64,000 nt of DNA from Lasiosphaeria ovina. Its lineage: Eukaryota > Ascomycota > Sordariomycetes > Sordariales > Lasiosphaeriaceae. The stretch lies in contig JAULSN010000011.1 of assembly GCA_033439765.1 (NCBI GenBank), forward strand, positions 1,054,001 through 1,118,000, in the 5' to 3' direction. The translations under genes and the position numbers were made by a program. Shown here one piece after another: positions 1 through 10,770 of the stretch; position 1 is the first letter of the stretch, and each line of letters starts with the position of its first letter. The notes below the pieces were generated by a model. It saw only the letters and a program-made list of their open reading frames with translations. It was not told where the DNA came from and ran no database searches.

Positions 1-2
1 CG

Positions 3-1625
3 GAGCCCCCGGCACATCACGTCGTCTCGCCCGCTCCTGCTACTCCTGCTGCTCCAACGCGTGCAGCCTCGGGCTGGTCGTCATATATGCCGCAATGGCG
101 CGCCTCGCCCCAAAGAAGCCGATCGTTTGCGAAACAGAATAAACCTCTGACCTTTCGCAACCCGTGGCCGAGCTGGCGCAAACCGGGCCTCGCCGAAGTC
201 GCGGGCAATCTGGAATGGGGAGCTGATCTCGACCCCTGCATCAACCTGGCCGCCTCGCGCCTGTCCACTGTCGCGGCCCCGCCAAACCCGCCCGAACAGA
301 GCAGGCGCCCGACCTTTGGCGACATCAAGGACTGGCCCAATTCCACGGGCGCAAAGGCCGCGCGCCTGCTCGCCGTTCAAGAACCAGACCTTTCCTTCCC
401 TCAGCCATCGGGTGCCCCCGGGCAAGCCAAAGCCAAGGTCACCTGGCTGGGCCACGCCACCATTCTCCTGCAGCTGCCTGCGCTGCCCGGCAGCGCCCCC
501 GGGAGCCGGCCGCTGCGGTGTCTGTTTGACCCCATGTTCTCGATGCGGTGCTCGCCGAGCCAGAGCGTCGGGCCCATCCGCTCGTACCCGCCCCCGTGCG
601 CCGTCGAGGCCCTGCCGCCCATCGACGCCGTCTTCATCAGCCACAACCACTACGACCACCTCGACCTCGACACCATCCTGGCCGTCTGGAAGCACAGCCG
701 CGACGTCGTGCGCTTCTTTGTGCCCCTCGGCAACCGCCAGTGGTTCCTCGACAGCGGCGTCGACCCCGACCGCGTCTTCGAGCTCGACTGGTGGGACGGC
801 GCCGAGCTGACATCTTCTTCCGCTGCTGGCACCACCACAGAGGCAGGCGGAGCCACCCCCCTCAAGATCTGGTGCACGCCCGCCCAGCACAGCAGCGGGC
901 GCGTCGGTTTCGAAGTCGACTCGGCGCTGTGGGCGAGCTGGACGCTCGAGTATCCCCGGTCCGCCGACCCTAACGCACCAAACCCACCATGCCGCATCTT
1001 CTTCGCCGGCGACACGGGGTACCAGTTCCACCCGTCGGCGGCGTGGCCTCCCAAGCCGGGCCAGGAGCAAGATATTGAGGAGGACGACACCCAGTTCCCC
1101 GCCTGCCCGGCCTTTGCCGACATCCGAGCGCGGCTCGGCCCGCCGCAGCTGCTGCTGCTGCCCATCGCGCTCGGCGCCACGTACGCCTACATGCGCAGCA
1201 TGTTCCTGCCCTTCCCCCAGTGGATCAACCCGTTCCCGCGCCACAGCGAGGGCCTCATGGCCGCCACCCACATGCCGCCTTGGGACGCCGTGCGCGTCAT
1301 GAGGCTCATGGCCAGCGCTTCCAAGGACGACGCAGAGGCTACCGGCGCCAAGACAAACCCGCCGCAGGCTCCCGAGAATAAGCCCTCCGCCGTGGCCGTC
1401 GCCATGCATTGGGGGACATTTGCCACGGACCCGGCCGAGATCCTCAAGACGCTCGGCCAGCTCGAGTACGCGTGCCAGCGCCAGGGCGTGCGCTTTGCGC
1501 GGTCCTTAGGCGAGAAGGCTGGTGGGGACGGGGTGGAACTGGAAGAGAAGTCTGAGGGTGATGGGACAGGCTTGTGTTTTCTAGCGCTGAACCAGGGGCA
1601 GAGTGTCGACGTTGATATTGCGTGA
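3..1625 (+). CDS. NAPE-PLD-like metallo-beta-lactamase fold hydrolase (5' partial)
   Basis: The product belongs to the N-acyl-phosphatidylethanolamine phospholipase D family of zinc-dependent metallo-beta-lactamase fold hydrolases. The diagnostic motif SHNHYDHLD (HxHxDH metal site) lies near residue 185 counted from the ATG at 87. It is preceded by TWLGHATILLQ and FDPMFS, and followed by FFAGDTGYQ and VAMHWGTF, all in family order. The frame is open from base 3 to the ATG at 87, so the true start may lie outside the window. No intron is needed over 512 codons. By family, the enzyme would release N-acylethanolamines from membrane N-acyl-phospholipids. Substrate and location are inference. The C-terminal tail after about residue 480 is acidic and not conserved. 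Confidence 0.9.
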   Translation, partial: EPPAHHVVSPAPATPAAPTRAASGWSSYMPQWRASPQRSRSFAKQNKPLTFRNPWPSWRKPGLAEVAGNLEWGADLDPCINLAASRLSTVAAPPNPPEQSRRPTFGDIKDWPNSTGAKAARLLAVQEPDLSFPQPSGAPGQAKAKVTWLGHATILLQLPALPGSAPGSRPLRCLFDPMFSMRCSPSQSVGPIRSYPPPCAVEALPPIDAVFISHNHYDHLDLDTILAVWKHSRDVVRFFVPLGNRQWFLDSGVDPDRVFELDWWDGAELTSSSAAGTTTEAGGATPLKIWCTPAQHSSGRVGFEVDSALWASWTLEYPRSADPNAPNPPCRIFFAGDTGYQFHPSAAWPPKPGQEQDIEEDDTQFPACPAFADIRARLGPPQLLLLPIALGATYAYMRSMFLPFPQWINPFPRHSEGLMAATHMPPWDAVRVMRLMASASKDDAEATGAKTNPPQAPENKPSAVAVAMHWGTFATDPAEILKTLGQLEYACQRQGVRFARSLGEKAGGDGVELEEKSEGDGTGLCFLALNQGQSVDVDIA

Positions 1626-2560
1626 GGGATGCGGAGGTTGGTGCGGGTGCATACTATGGGATACACGGATACAAGTTTTGCAAGGGTTTTCTGTCGCTTT
1701 GGAGCTTAGCATCCTGTTGGTTTCATTATGGATATCTATCTTTACATGCCTCCCGCAAGGTGTCACGCTAGTGATGAGGCATAGTGACCTTCATCCGTTG
1801 ATTCTACTCACCGGGAACGGATCACTTGTCTACCGAGGTCGACGATATGCCTTATCTTGAATCATTAGCGATCGATGTTTCTTTTCTACACCTGCTCCCG
1901 GACATTTAGAGCAGCCCGCAAAATATAGAAGGCCTTATTTCATTACGCCTGCCTTAAACTTTTCTCTCCGAGGGATGGATATAGGTCTTGGGGCCCTCAT
2001 AATGAAGAGGGTTGCTGCGCGCACCCACCCCTTTTGCTCGTTGCACCCACCATCCCTAAAATCGTAAGCCTGGCACCTGTCATTCTAGATCCACCTTTTT
2101 GTTGGTAAAAATGCCCACTTTCAACGCAACTTGCCATGCAACTAGCCTACACTATGGTAGGGTCGACCTTGTTGAATTATGAAGCTATTCAGAAGAGGGG
2201 GGGGGGGGGGGGTCTCCTTACCGGTTGAACCTCGGCTAAAGTGTTGACCCTCGGTAAAATATGACAATTTTCCTACAACGGCCACCAACGCGAGTAAAGC
2301 TATTTTCAACCCTCGTTAATCCAGGTAAGTACTCCCTCTCCACCTCCCTCGCCGGCACCGGGCGCGGCCGACTCTCCCGATCTCCTGCCCGCAGCCCGAA
2401 GTCCCTCGCCGGCGCCGAGCACATAATTTGTAATTATGCCTGGTGACTGGCAATATTGCTGCTGCATTTTCCGCCTTATTTACGATACTTTTGTGGGAGC
2501 CCGTCACTAACCCTGTATGGCATGTATGAGATGCATGGGCGGCTCTATTCAAAGACCGAA
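1626..2560. other. Intergenic stretch without a recognisable gene
   Basis: Stops occur in all frames and no coding signature was found. A G homopolymer of about 18 bases sits near 2195-2212. The sequence looks like a 3' flank followed by decayed DNA leading into the pseudogene at 2565. Confidence 0.6.
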
Positions 2561-2564
2561 TTTG

Positions 2565-3045
2565 CTACACTTTGCCGGCTCCTGCCCTAGCCATCCCGCG
2601 GGAAGTCCCCTCTCTGCCTGATTCCCCGGCCCTCTCAATCCCAGAGCCTCTCTTGGCTTGCCAATCTGCTCCAGGCCCCTCTCCAAGCCTAGAAGCCTTG
2701 CTGACGGCCCAGCTGCCCGGCACTTTCCCGGCTCCTGCCCCGGTCAACCACGGGGACCTGCCTCCCTTGCCCTCAGGCTCTCGCGTTGTGTTGGGCGTAA
2801 GAAAGGCATAATGTAGGAAGCTTTATTGAACTGAACTAGCTATCGAATGGCGCGTTTGTACAAGTACAAGTGCGCTTGTACCTGTACAATATTACGTGAC
2901 TAATCACATACATGCCTGTTTGTCCGCAACACGCTGTCTCGACCAGTTCCCGGGTCTCTGAGGCCGAAGCGGTGGAGGACGGCCGTGCCGGACTTGCGCC
3001 CGGGCATGGGCATAGTAGACGGAAGAGTAAATGGCCGGAAACTTT
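2565..3045 (+). pseudogene. Decayed copy of the coiled-coil/membrane protein gene at 9390-10190 (C-terminal half)
   Basis: Translation of 2572-2795 (Pro/Ala/Ser-rich, ending PPLPSGSRVV) and 2938-3028 (STSSRVSEAEAVEDGRAGL then HGH) matches the C-terminal half of the minus-strand gene at 9390-10190, which reads SGSRVVSTSSRVSETEAMEEGRAGL. The copy is on the opposite strand. The two homologous parts are separated by about 145 bp of unrelated sequence that stops the frame. No N-terminal coiled coil or membrane segment remains here. It is a truncated, interrupted remnant, not an active gene. Confidence 0.7.
2788..2934. mobile_element. Small MITE-like insertion in the pseudogene
   Basis: Compared with the intact gene at 9390-10190, about 145 bp interrupts the sequence between GCGTTGT and CTCGACC. 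The insert starts GTGTTG and ends CAACAC, a short inverted repeat. Its middle holds a hairpin (TACAAG/CTTGTA around 2861-2882). A 3-bp TGT flanks both sides. It has no coding capacity. It could also be chance decay; the inverted ends argue for a miniature element. Confidence 0.4.
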
Positions 3046-3217
3046 GATCTGTTATAGTAGTTGGTTGATGAGTCGAACGTGGTGCTTACCTTAGATAATT
3101 GTTAGGAATAAAGATTAACGTGCCTGATAAGCGAGTGAAATAGATAAGCGAGTGAAACACTTCCACCTACCCCCACCACAATATCCTCAATTACACAACC
3201 ACAACAATAGGAAATAA

Positions 3218-3921
3218 TGTTAAAGTATGGCTAGTTACCAGGGTTGTAGGGTCCTGAAGTGCAGGGCACTACAGTAGCTGTGTCGGAGTTGTGAGTGTTG
3301 TGGCCGTTGTGTGGGTGCTGAGGGCACTATACCTAGATTGTTTACTTTGCCCCACAGCACCTTCTCGAAACCCCTATACGACTTGGCACGTAAGACAAGC
3401 CCACTAGAAGACTGTAGAATACAGAGCTGTCTACGGAGCCTGTGGGTCTCTAGAACCTTCTAGAGAGCCCACCTTAGGTCTATATAGACCTGTCCTTTTT
3501 CCTTAGATAGATTTCCTTCCAAGCAAGCATTGCACTCACCACTCTTTGTACTATACTTCTTCTATAATACAACTCCTCTCCGTCTTCTTCAGCACCCACA
3601 GTTGGTCCCGAAGACCCTGACTGCAGGGCAGAGTCCCCTAAAGCCTACGAGGTAGACTGCTGAGCAGAGTCCTCACAGTCTGAGTGGCAGGCCTGTAGCA
3701 GAGTTCTACAGACCTGTAGTCAGTCAGCCTGCTTCCCTCAGTGCCTTGCAGAAGCACTGTTGTATCGGACCGTAGGGCACAGTTCCCTACAGTCTACCCT
3801 GCACTTGATCGACCTACCCTGCACTTGGTTCCCGACCACGCTACCGCTTCCGCTCCGCCTGCTGCATTGTGCACCCTATATAGGTGCTGAGTTCAGGCCT
3901 ATATAGGCACGCAGTTCAACA
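3218..3921. repeat. Solo-LTR-like block inside the Fot1/pogo remnant
   Basis: The block begins TGTTAAAG and ends TTCAACA, a TGTT/AACA pair as in fungal LTRs. It carries TATA-like motifs (CTATATAGACC near 3480, CCTATATAGG near 3873 and 3897) and no ORF. Its borders were set by comparison with the longer pogo element: homology stops at 3217 and resumes at 3922. No target duplication is seen (AATAA left, CAATC right). Confidence 0.5.
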
Positions 3922-3924
3922 CAA

Positions 3925-4174
3925 TCGTTTTTTCCTCCAGATCTGTAAGCTTACGCGAATTGGCCGGAATATCGCGCCGTGCAGGTTTGCCATCGCGTCG
4001 ACGCATTAGTGTTGCAGGATCAACTCCGTAGATAGTTACTACAGCTCGAAGCTTAAGAGTCTTTTCGTTTTTGAGAGCTTCTACGGCTAGAATAAGCCTA
4101 CTTTCGTACGAAGGTTGCTCCATTGCTTGATATGGAGAAATTCGAGGTTGAAGATGAAGGACGCGAGGTGCCAT
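3925..4174 (-). pseudogene. Fot1/pogo transposase, N-terminal fragment
   Basis: The minus-strand frame from 4174 encodes about 80 residues of the helix-turn-helix N-terminus of a pogo-family transposase, including PARRDIPANSRKLTDLEEKTI. The corresponding stretch in the element at 49830 reads PVRRDIPANLRKLTDLEEKTI. The reading frame then runs into the LTR-like block and stops. The DDE catalytic domain is absent, so no activity is expected. Confidence 0.8.
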
Positions 4175-4229
4175 GGGCGCGTTTCACTCGCTTATCTGTT
4201 TCACTCGCTTATCACGCACGTTATAGTAA

Positions 4230-4400
4230 ATATACCGATTAGGGAAAGCCTTTGAAAGGTATTTTTAGAAGAGAGAAAGGCCTCCAAGATTCTAAAATAG
4301 GGACTATTGGAATTATTACTTCCGTTAGCGAAAAACCTTTAGGGCGAGCCGTATGTTATTAAGGCCTTCTAAATCTTAGAAAATCCCCCGCAAATAAGCA
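4230..4400. repeat. Repeat A, copy 1
   Basis: About 170 bp with clear similarity, same strand, to 14971-15143. Shared blocks include a GATTxTAAAATAGGGA segment, an AACCTTTAG-GCGAGC segment, TATTAAGGC and GGAAAATCCCCCGC. It is non-coding. The second copy has near-complementary ends (GAACCCTAA / TTAGGGGTTC), suggesting a miniature element. Confidence 0.6.
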
Positions 4401-4746
4401 TTGAGGCATTGGATTGTATTATTATTGATGACTATCGTTTAATTCTGCCTTGCAGCCTTCTTCACGGGCAGCAAATGTCCTGGCGGGGCCCTGCCCCAGC
4501 CCCAGCCACCCAAGTTCGGAAGCTGTTTCCTGCATCTGATTTGTCCATGTCCGCGCTAATGCATGCACATGCAGCGTACTCGATTTTCGACTATTTAGTG
4601 CCCTCCATCGCTGGGTTTTGCGGCGGTTGCTGCTGAGGGCAAATTATCTTTCTCGCTTGCTCTCTTCGTTGGTCAAGGTCTCCTCTTGGTCATTTCATTC
4701 TCCCACTGGATTCAACGTGCAAACACACGCTCAGTGAGAAACTTTA

Positions 4747-6514
4747 ATGGCCAATTATCAAGAGCTTTCATTACGAGCCCGACTCGACAATATTCTCGCA
4801 ATAGCTGCCGGCTATTGTGATGCGCCGTCTAAAGTGTCGATCATTGGAGTTGACCACCAAGGAACTGTCTTTAGTATTATTCCCCCTTTCAGTCAGAGTC
4901 TTCATTAAAACACACAGATTCGTCGTGCACCCGATTAACCGAATATAAGAACACAATGACTTCGATCATCAGCAGTTGGAAGGATACTTGCACAACAGAC
5001 CTGCGCCGATGTCTTCAAAGACAGCGACAAAGTCACGCGCCTTGACAATATTGTGAGTATTACCACATCCTCCTGTCGATTCAACACGCGCTTATCCGAG
5101 TTCATGGCCGCTTCGAACATTTAGCTTTATCGGTGGAACTGTGGGTGAGAACGGGCTGCATGTCCATTTCCAGCCCCAGGTCATGGAACTGCTCTGCAAA
5201 AGTGCCGGTATGACTCTGGGCTTCCTGGCGGACATTTACGAGTGCAATGACTGGACTGTCTTCCCGACTGCATCCTCAATACACGAGGGCACTTTTCCAA
5301 TCTCGGGTATGGCAAAATTGAAAAATGAACTCCTACTGCAGACATTCGTGGCATGAAATGGCTGACAACGCTTCAGCTGTGCAGTACGGTTTCTGGGTCT
5401 GGCAGAAGTCTTCAACACACTCATTCACGCAGGTCTTTGCAGGCGCAGACTCGACGACCTACTTCTGTGTCAACTTTCTAGACACCCTGCAAGATCACAT
5501 TTGCAAAACGGTCGAAAGCCTCGAGTCGCAGGCCAACAGACCACTGTTTATCGATGTGCTAATCGCCGAGAGCGTGCTGGCATCCTATCGCGCGGCAATT
5601 GCCGACAAAAGGGCGGTCCTTCTCGCCATTGTGAGCGGAGAAAGAATCTATCCTGAAATTCACTACTGACTTTCTTTGCACTAAACTAGGAGAAAAACCA
5701 GCACAACAACAAGACTTCGGATGATGCAAGCTACGAAGCACAAACAACAAAGCTCCACCACCTCGCCGTGGCGTGGCACATCTTCCGGAAGGACCTGCAA
5801 GATATTGTTGGGCATGTCCGGCACCTGCGGTCTCTCGCTGGCAACTCGGCCGCCGGCCCGTCTCAGGTCGGCCTCGCGATGCCCAACAGCTACTTTGCCT
5901 GCTCTTCGGCCGATGAAGCACTGCGCCGGCTGGAGGACTGCTGTCTGTTTTGGGCCCGGTGGGTGGATACGTACGGCGACCGGACCAGCATCCGTATCAA
6001 CTTGGTAATTATCCTACTACTTTGCCATCTCTCTATGTACATTACAATTGTACAAAGTATCACCGATCTGATTCTCAACCAAACCCCCCATTAGATGCAC
6101 AACCTCGTTGCCCAAAGAGACAGCCAGCTCAACCAGAAGATCGCCCTCCAGGCGCAGCGCGACAGCGTCTCCATGTCCACTCTAGCCGCCGTGGCCGCTG
6201 TTTTCCTGCCTGGAACATTTGTGTGTGTACGAAAACCACCCCAATCCCACACCCCACACCTCGATCTACCGTTTCCAAGTCTAACGTCTCTTAAGTCTGT
6301 CTTGAGCACCGTCTTCTTCAGCTACGACGGCGTGGACACCGGCCTCGCGGTGTCGCCGCTGTGGTGGATCCTCCCTGTGTCGGCGGTTCCGCTGACTGTC
6401 CTCGTCCTCACGCTGTGGTTCTGGTGGTACCGCGACCGCCTGAGCCGCACGACTACCAAGCTGCGAAGCCAAGAGGCGAAGCTGGAAGCTGGCGGCTGGG
6501 TTGGGTCTACATGA
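4747..6514 (+). CDS. CorA-like transporter-domain membrane protein, 441 aa, 7 exons
   Basis: Exons chosen: 4747-4873, 4950-5052, 5125-5306, 5377-5630, 5690-6004, 6095-6220, 6296-6514. All introns are GT-AG, 59-90 bp, and the sum is 442 codons including stop. The N-terminal two thirds is soluble and matches the fungal CorA-like family only loosely (block HVHFQPQVMELLCKSAGMTL, then VLASYRAAIADKR). The C-terminal signature is clear: LVAQRDSQLNQKIALQAQRDS, then membrane helix 1 ending AVFLPGTF, STVFFSYDG, and helix 2 in WWILPVSAVPLTVLVLTLW. The family is related in topology to CorA Mg2+ channels, but the substrate is unknown. A second intact member lies at 60249-62283 and broken fragments at 12500-13730. 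Confidence 0.8.
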
Positions 6515-7100
6515 TTTAGTACGAGACTTTGGCAGGATCATACTGTGATTTAATTACTCGAGGGAAAAAGATGTTTGGCTGGAATATTTAGGGCCGACGA
6601 TATTCTGCAAAACGCCTTCAACTTTTAATACAGCACGACGTAAATAATTGTTGAGGGGGTGGAATATATCTCCTAAACGTGGCGAATACTGTCTCAGCTC
6701 TTAGGACACCCCAGATCCTCGCCGTTAGCTATCCTAATTCATTTTCGGCGGTAATATATCATGATATTGCTAGTTTCCGATGAACGTGATTGGGAAGTGG
6801 GGAAATAATAGCTACGATAATATTCCACATATCCAAAACTTTAGATCATTCGAGTGGCGTCAAGGTTCGACACAGCCTCGGTAATGCTTGTAGCCTCTGC
6901 GGCTGACACTCGCTTCATTAGCGAGCCGGTGCGGCTATAAAAGGGAACAAGTTCCTGCGAGTAATTTTTGAAGTCTCTTCAAGCCTCGACCCCCTGGATC
7001 TCAGCCTCCACCACACACAGAACACATAGGCGCGCCGACCCGGCACGGGCCAGTCCATTGAGAGAATTCAACACTAAACAAAGCTCACCGCAGCCACACA
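6515..7100. other. AT-rich spacer and promoter region of the F-box gene
   Basis: No ORF of note. The last 170 bp before the F-box start contain a TATA box; upstream sequence shows no recognised signal. Confidence 0.5.
6936..6943 (+). promoter_or_regulatory. TATA box (TATAAAAG) upstream of the F-box gene
   Basis: A canonical TATAAAAG lies 165 bp before the ATG at 7101, consistent with a 5' leader of about 130 nt. The position is inferred from motif and spacing only. Confidence 0.5.
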
Positions 7101-9026
7101 ATGTCTTCTTCGGTCTGTACGACTGGCATGTTTACCACTTTAATGCTGTCAAATACTGTCAATCAGATGAACACGAACAACAGACGAGCAGCGGCATATA
7201 GACAACCAGTACCAATGGATAGACAAGCAGTAGGGAACTCAGCGAGCAAAAACAGCGCGAAGAACCACAAGCAGAACAAAAATGACACTACAGGGCATGG
7301 TATTAACGCGAACCGACGGCGACTACTCAAAGCTGGGCGGCAGGCTACTGAAAGTGCTCCGACTACCACGCACGACAGGCCCGACCACCAGGGCGGGAAT
7401 CGGTGGCTGGGGACCAAGTTTGACGAGTGGTCCATGCCGCCTGTCGCGGAAAACCCGGCCTCGAGAGCACGACCCCGGCGCGCTCCCACAGTCTCAGAAT
7501 ACCACCACACCGAGCGTGGAGGCCCCGTCGACTTTGTTGCTGCCGCTCAGCACAACCTCGCCTGCAGGCGCATGTACCACTTGCCAGACTCTGTACTGAT
7601 CGCCGTAATACGGCTTCTCGATACCGTCAGCGTGGAATGTCTCCGCCGCACCGCGCGGCGATTTCTACGCCTTGTTTCCGTCTGCCGCGGCGCGGCCATA
7701 GCAGGCTTCTATCCCTGGCCCGTGTCCAAGCCACTGAACCTTGCCCGACGCCAGGAGCTCCTGTTCGTCCTGGCCAGGGACGCATACTGCGCCGACTGCC
7801 GTGCGGCTCGCTGGGCGCGGAACTGGAGAGCCCGGGTCATAGCAACCACCAGGACGTATCTGCACTGCTCGGCCTGTCGCTGCGACCACCCGGCGTGTTT
7901 CTTCACGCCTCAGCAACGCACAGCTTGCCAAGCGCGACGGAGCTGCGTTGGCAAGACAGGCTACGTCCGACTGTGCACCCACGAGGCGGTCTCGTGGTCT
8001 CAGCTGCAGGCCGTGGCGCAGGAGAAGGAGCCCAAAACCGCCGCATCATATGTCCTCGCCCAGTGCAAAGACAAATCCCGCGCCCGCCTCTGTCGCCGGG
8101 GATGGATATCCTCGCTCTCCCCCGCCAACTGGATTCCGGCTAAGCATCCTGCGCGGCCCACGCTGTCAGTAGAGATCGACCCAAGCAAGCGCACATTCAC
8201 GCTTGTCCTCGCCTGGAGCCCGCATTTGGAACTCAGGCGCCCCGGCGGCCCTGCACTCACACCGCGGACGCTGAACGAACGCCTGGCTAGCCTCCGCGAA
8301 CAGCAAGCCCGCTTCACCTGCCCCGAGAACTCGCCCGGGGTCAAGGTCGAGCGGCGGCTCTTCGACCCCAACGGATGCGACTGTCTGCGGTTCCCCGGTC
8401 TCGGCCAGCTCGGCGGAGCCTGGACACGCTCCCCCATGGCTGCCAAGTACAAGAGAGTTATGGCCTCCCGCCTCGACTCGGCCGGCTGTCTCTTAGACCA
8501 GTCTAGCACCGTCACGCGTCTTGCGGCTCTGGTGGACGCGCAGCAGCAGCAGCAGACTGACAAGTCGACCCGCTGCCGTCGCTTAGAAACAGCATTGGCT
8601 GCTCAACATGCTGCGCGAGTGCGATCCCTGCACCACCGCCACGACAGTAGCGTGACCGCTTTGCCCTGGTACGAAAAAAGAAATATCCCCTCTCCCTGGC
8701 ATTGCTGCCATGTTTGCTAACCAAAACATCGTGGTCTTTTAATATCATGCAGCCGACGAGGTGGCGAGTGTCTGCAGCTCAACTACTGCACACGGGTGCA
8801 GCTCGGAAAGGGGTCCAACCGCAAGCTCGTGCACTTGACGTGGGCCTGGTTCATGGCCGTCGACCCGGAGTCGTATCGCATTACGGAGGACATAGACGGC
8901 TTCGGCGTCTACTGGTGTCGCGACAGGTCGTGCCGAAACTTTTGGCAGTACACGCAGTCGCGACTAAGGCCATACTTTCCTGAGTACGACTGCTCGCGTG
9001 CGTGTCCGGAAGACGGGCATTGGTAA
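7101..9026 (+). CDS. F-box domain protein with cysteine-rich C-terminal part, 613 aa
   Basis: Exon 1 is 7101-8668 and exon 2 is 8753-9026; the intron (GTACGA...TGCTAAC...CAG) restores frame from ...TALPC to RRGGECLQL. Residues about 157-192 form an F-box: HLPDSVLIAVIRLLDTVS, LRRTARRFLRL. After it come paired cysteines (YCADCRAARW, LHCSACRCDHPACFF) and a second cysteine-rich segment in exon 2 (YWCRDRSC). The first 150 residues are low complexity, so an internal start is possible. F-box proteins normally join SCF ubiquitin ligases through Skp1; the target cannot be read here. A poly-Q run (QQQQQ) precedes the intron. Confidence 0.8.
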
Positions 9027-9389
9027 CGGGCTTTTTCTTCCTGTTTTTCGAGGTATGATGGGTAGGAATTGGAGACGTAATTGAAGAGAGAAAATGCACG
9101 GGAACATGATGCAACTGTTGCAGCTTGGCGGTGTTAGGTCGGGCTGGCCAGTCCATGACTGTGCCTGGGAAAAGAGGCGAAGATGACGGAATTAATCGCT
9201 GAGGCTGCTCAGGACAACAATCATGAGGGGGGTAGAAGCCTACAAAAGAAAAGAGCGTAATAAGGAGAAATCGCCTACCTTAACGGCCAAGCACGAAGCT
9301 AATGTCATAAAAATATTATTCGGCCAAGAAGAAAAGGAAAAACAAAAAGAAACAAAAACAAAAACAGACGAAAATAAAAAATACCCCCT

Positions 9390-10190
9390 TTACTCTTCCG
9401 TCCAAGTATGCCCATGCCGGGGCATAAGTCCGGCGCGGCCCTCCTCCATCGCCTCGGTCTCAGAGACCCGGGAACTGGTCGAGACAACGCGAGAGCCCGA
9501 AGGCGAGAGCAAAGGAGGGGGGTCCCCGAGGTTGACAGCCGGCAAAGCACCGGGCGAAGGGGCCGACAGCGAATTATCCAGGCTAGTAAAGGGGCCTGAG
9601 GAGGACGCGGCGGCCGTGGATGTCGAGCGAGCCAAGAGAGACTCCGCGGCTGAGGAGGCCAGGGAATTAGGCGGAGCGGGGGGGACGGCGAAAGTCGGCA
9701 AAACACCGGGTAGGGGGCCCGAAGCCGATGTCCTTCGGCTTGACGGGGGGGCGACCACGGGGAGCGAGGCAAACGACTGGGCACCATCTACGGTCGCGGG
9801 GGGGCGGGGGGGGCCGGTGGCGGCGATGTTGGCCGGCGGGAGAGGCTGCCGACGCTTGGGGTCTCGCGGCCAGAGCCACGCAAGAACGACCAGAATGAGG
9901 CCAAGGGCTGAAAAGGCCAGCATTGCCCACTCCACCCTGTTGGGCTCCGAGATTCCCCGAAGTTCGACCAGCGTTTCCTGGTGGTGCCGCTCTTTCATGG
10001 CCAACTTCTGCTCTTTCATGGCCAACTCCCGCTCTTTCAGGGCCAGGTTGATATTGTTATGCCGCTCAAGGGCGGCCAAAATCGCTTCCAGCTGCTCTGG
10101 GCAGCATTGGGCGGCGAGAGGAGGAGGTGTGGTGACCACATCGTGGTCGTCGTCATCATCGGGCGGCCAATCGGCCGCACCTGGTGCCAT
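9390..10190 (-). CDS. Coiled-coil, single-pass membrane protein of a lineage-specific family, 266 aa
   Basis: The protein starts with an acidic stretch (PDDDDDHD). A predicted coiled coil (residues 31-75, EQLEAILAALERHNN, with the internal repeat ELAMKEQKLAMKE) and one membrane helix (about 87-107, WAMLAFSALGLILVVLAWLW) follow, then a Pro/Ser/Ala-rich tail. An overlapping plus-strand frame over 9223-10497 is judged a shadow. Copies at 2565-3045 and 15140-15345 preserve the minus-strand protein in two different parts. No function is recognised. The layout (short coiled coil, membrane anchor, disordered tail) would fit an oligomerising membrane-associated protein, which is inference. Confidence 0.65.
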   Translation of the reverse strand: MAPGAADWPPDDDDDHDVVTTPPPLAAQCCPEQLEAILAALERHNNINLALKERELAMKEQKLAMKERHHQETLVELRGISEPNRVEWAMLAFSALGLILVVLAWLWPRDPKRRQPLPPANIAATGPPRPPATVDGAQSFASLPVVAPPSSRRTSASGPLPGVLPTFAVPPAPPNSLASSAAESLLARSTSTAAASSSGPFTSLDNSLSAPSPGALPAVNLGDPPPLLSPSGSRVVSTSSRVSETEAMEEGRAGLMPRHGHTWTEE

Positions 10191-10770
10191 TGCGGCACTG
10201 CGCTCTCTGGCGCGGATCGTGGGAGAGTGGTGGTGTGCTGCGATGGTGGCGGTGCGGGTGGTCTCTTTTCTACACAGTTACAATGTCAGTGAACATGCCG
10301 GTCTGCCAAAGAAAGAAAAGGACAAGGAAGACGGGAACACGCGAGGGGATTTTCGGGTTTGTCCTGTTGAATTTGCGTGTGATAAGGCAGGTGCGAGTAG
10401 CGTCATTGCCAATCAAGTCACTGCTGCTTCTTGTTTCTTGCCTCGAGTGCTTCTTGACCGGAATGCCCCTTCCCCAGCGTACACACGTACTGCTTAACGC
10501 CTTTCTATTATTTGGAAGGCGCTTCCTGATAGTAATTGGCTCAGACTAGGCAGTTCTATGGCTTAATTGGCTGTAGAACCCGCCTGTCCGGCCGGCCGAC
10601 CGACATCTTTAAACACAATTAATCGGGAGGACAGGGGCTGGGTAACAAGAGGGTTGTTTACACCCTTACGCAATGTAATTTAGTGTGCTCTTTCGTTAAA
10701 TATCTAGTCCCTCTGCAAACCCATTGTAAGACCAGGGGACATAAAAAACACCGACAGCCGAAAACCTTTC
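10191..10770. other. Spacer upstream of the membrane-protein gene
   Basis: Probable divergent promoter and decayed DNA. No supported gene was found. Confidence 0.5.

Larger units (their letters stand above)
3118..4221 (-). mobile_element. Internally deleted Fot1/pogo-type DNA transposon
   Basis: Inverted ends of about 42 bp (ACGTGCCTGATAAGCGAGTG at left, the complement at right) are flanked by TA at 3116-3117 and 4222-4223, the TA target typical of Tc1/mariner-pogo elements. Each end contains the GATAAGCGAGTG motif twice. The outer ends match those of the longer element at 49830-51689. On the minus strand only the start of the transposase (about 80 codons) and the extreme 3' end survive. The centre is replaced by a 704-bp LTR-like block. 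The element is non-autonomous. Confidence 0.85.

Noticed and set aside
81..1409. 442-codon minus-strand frame
   Set aside because: It is antisense to the NAPE-PLD-like gene and carries no motif; GC-rich coding sequence leaves antisense frames open.
9223..10497. 424-codon plus-strand frame
   Set aside because: It overlaps the minus-strand coiled-coil membrane gene, whose protein, not this one, is preserved in the decayed copies. It is Gly/Ala/Arg-rich as expected for an antisense shadow.
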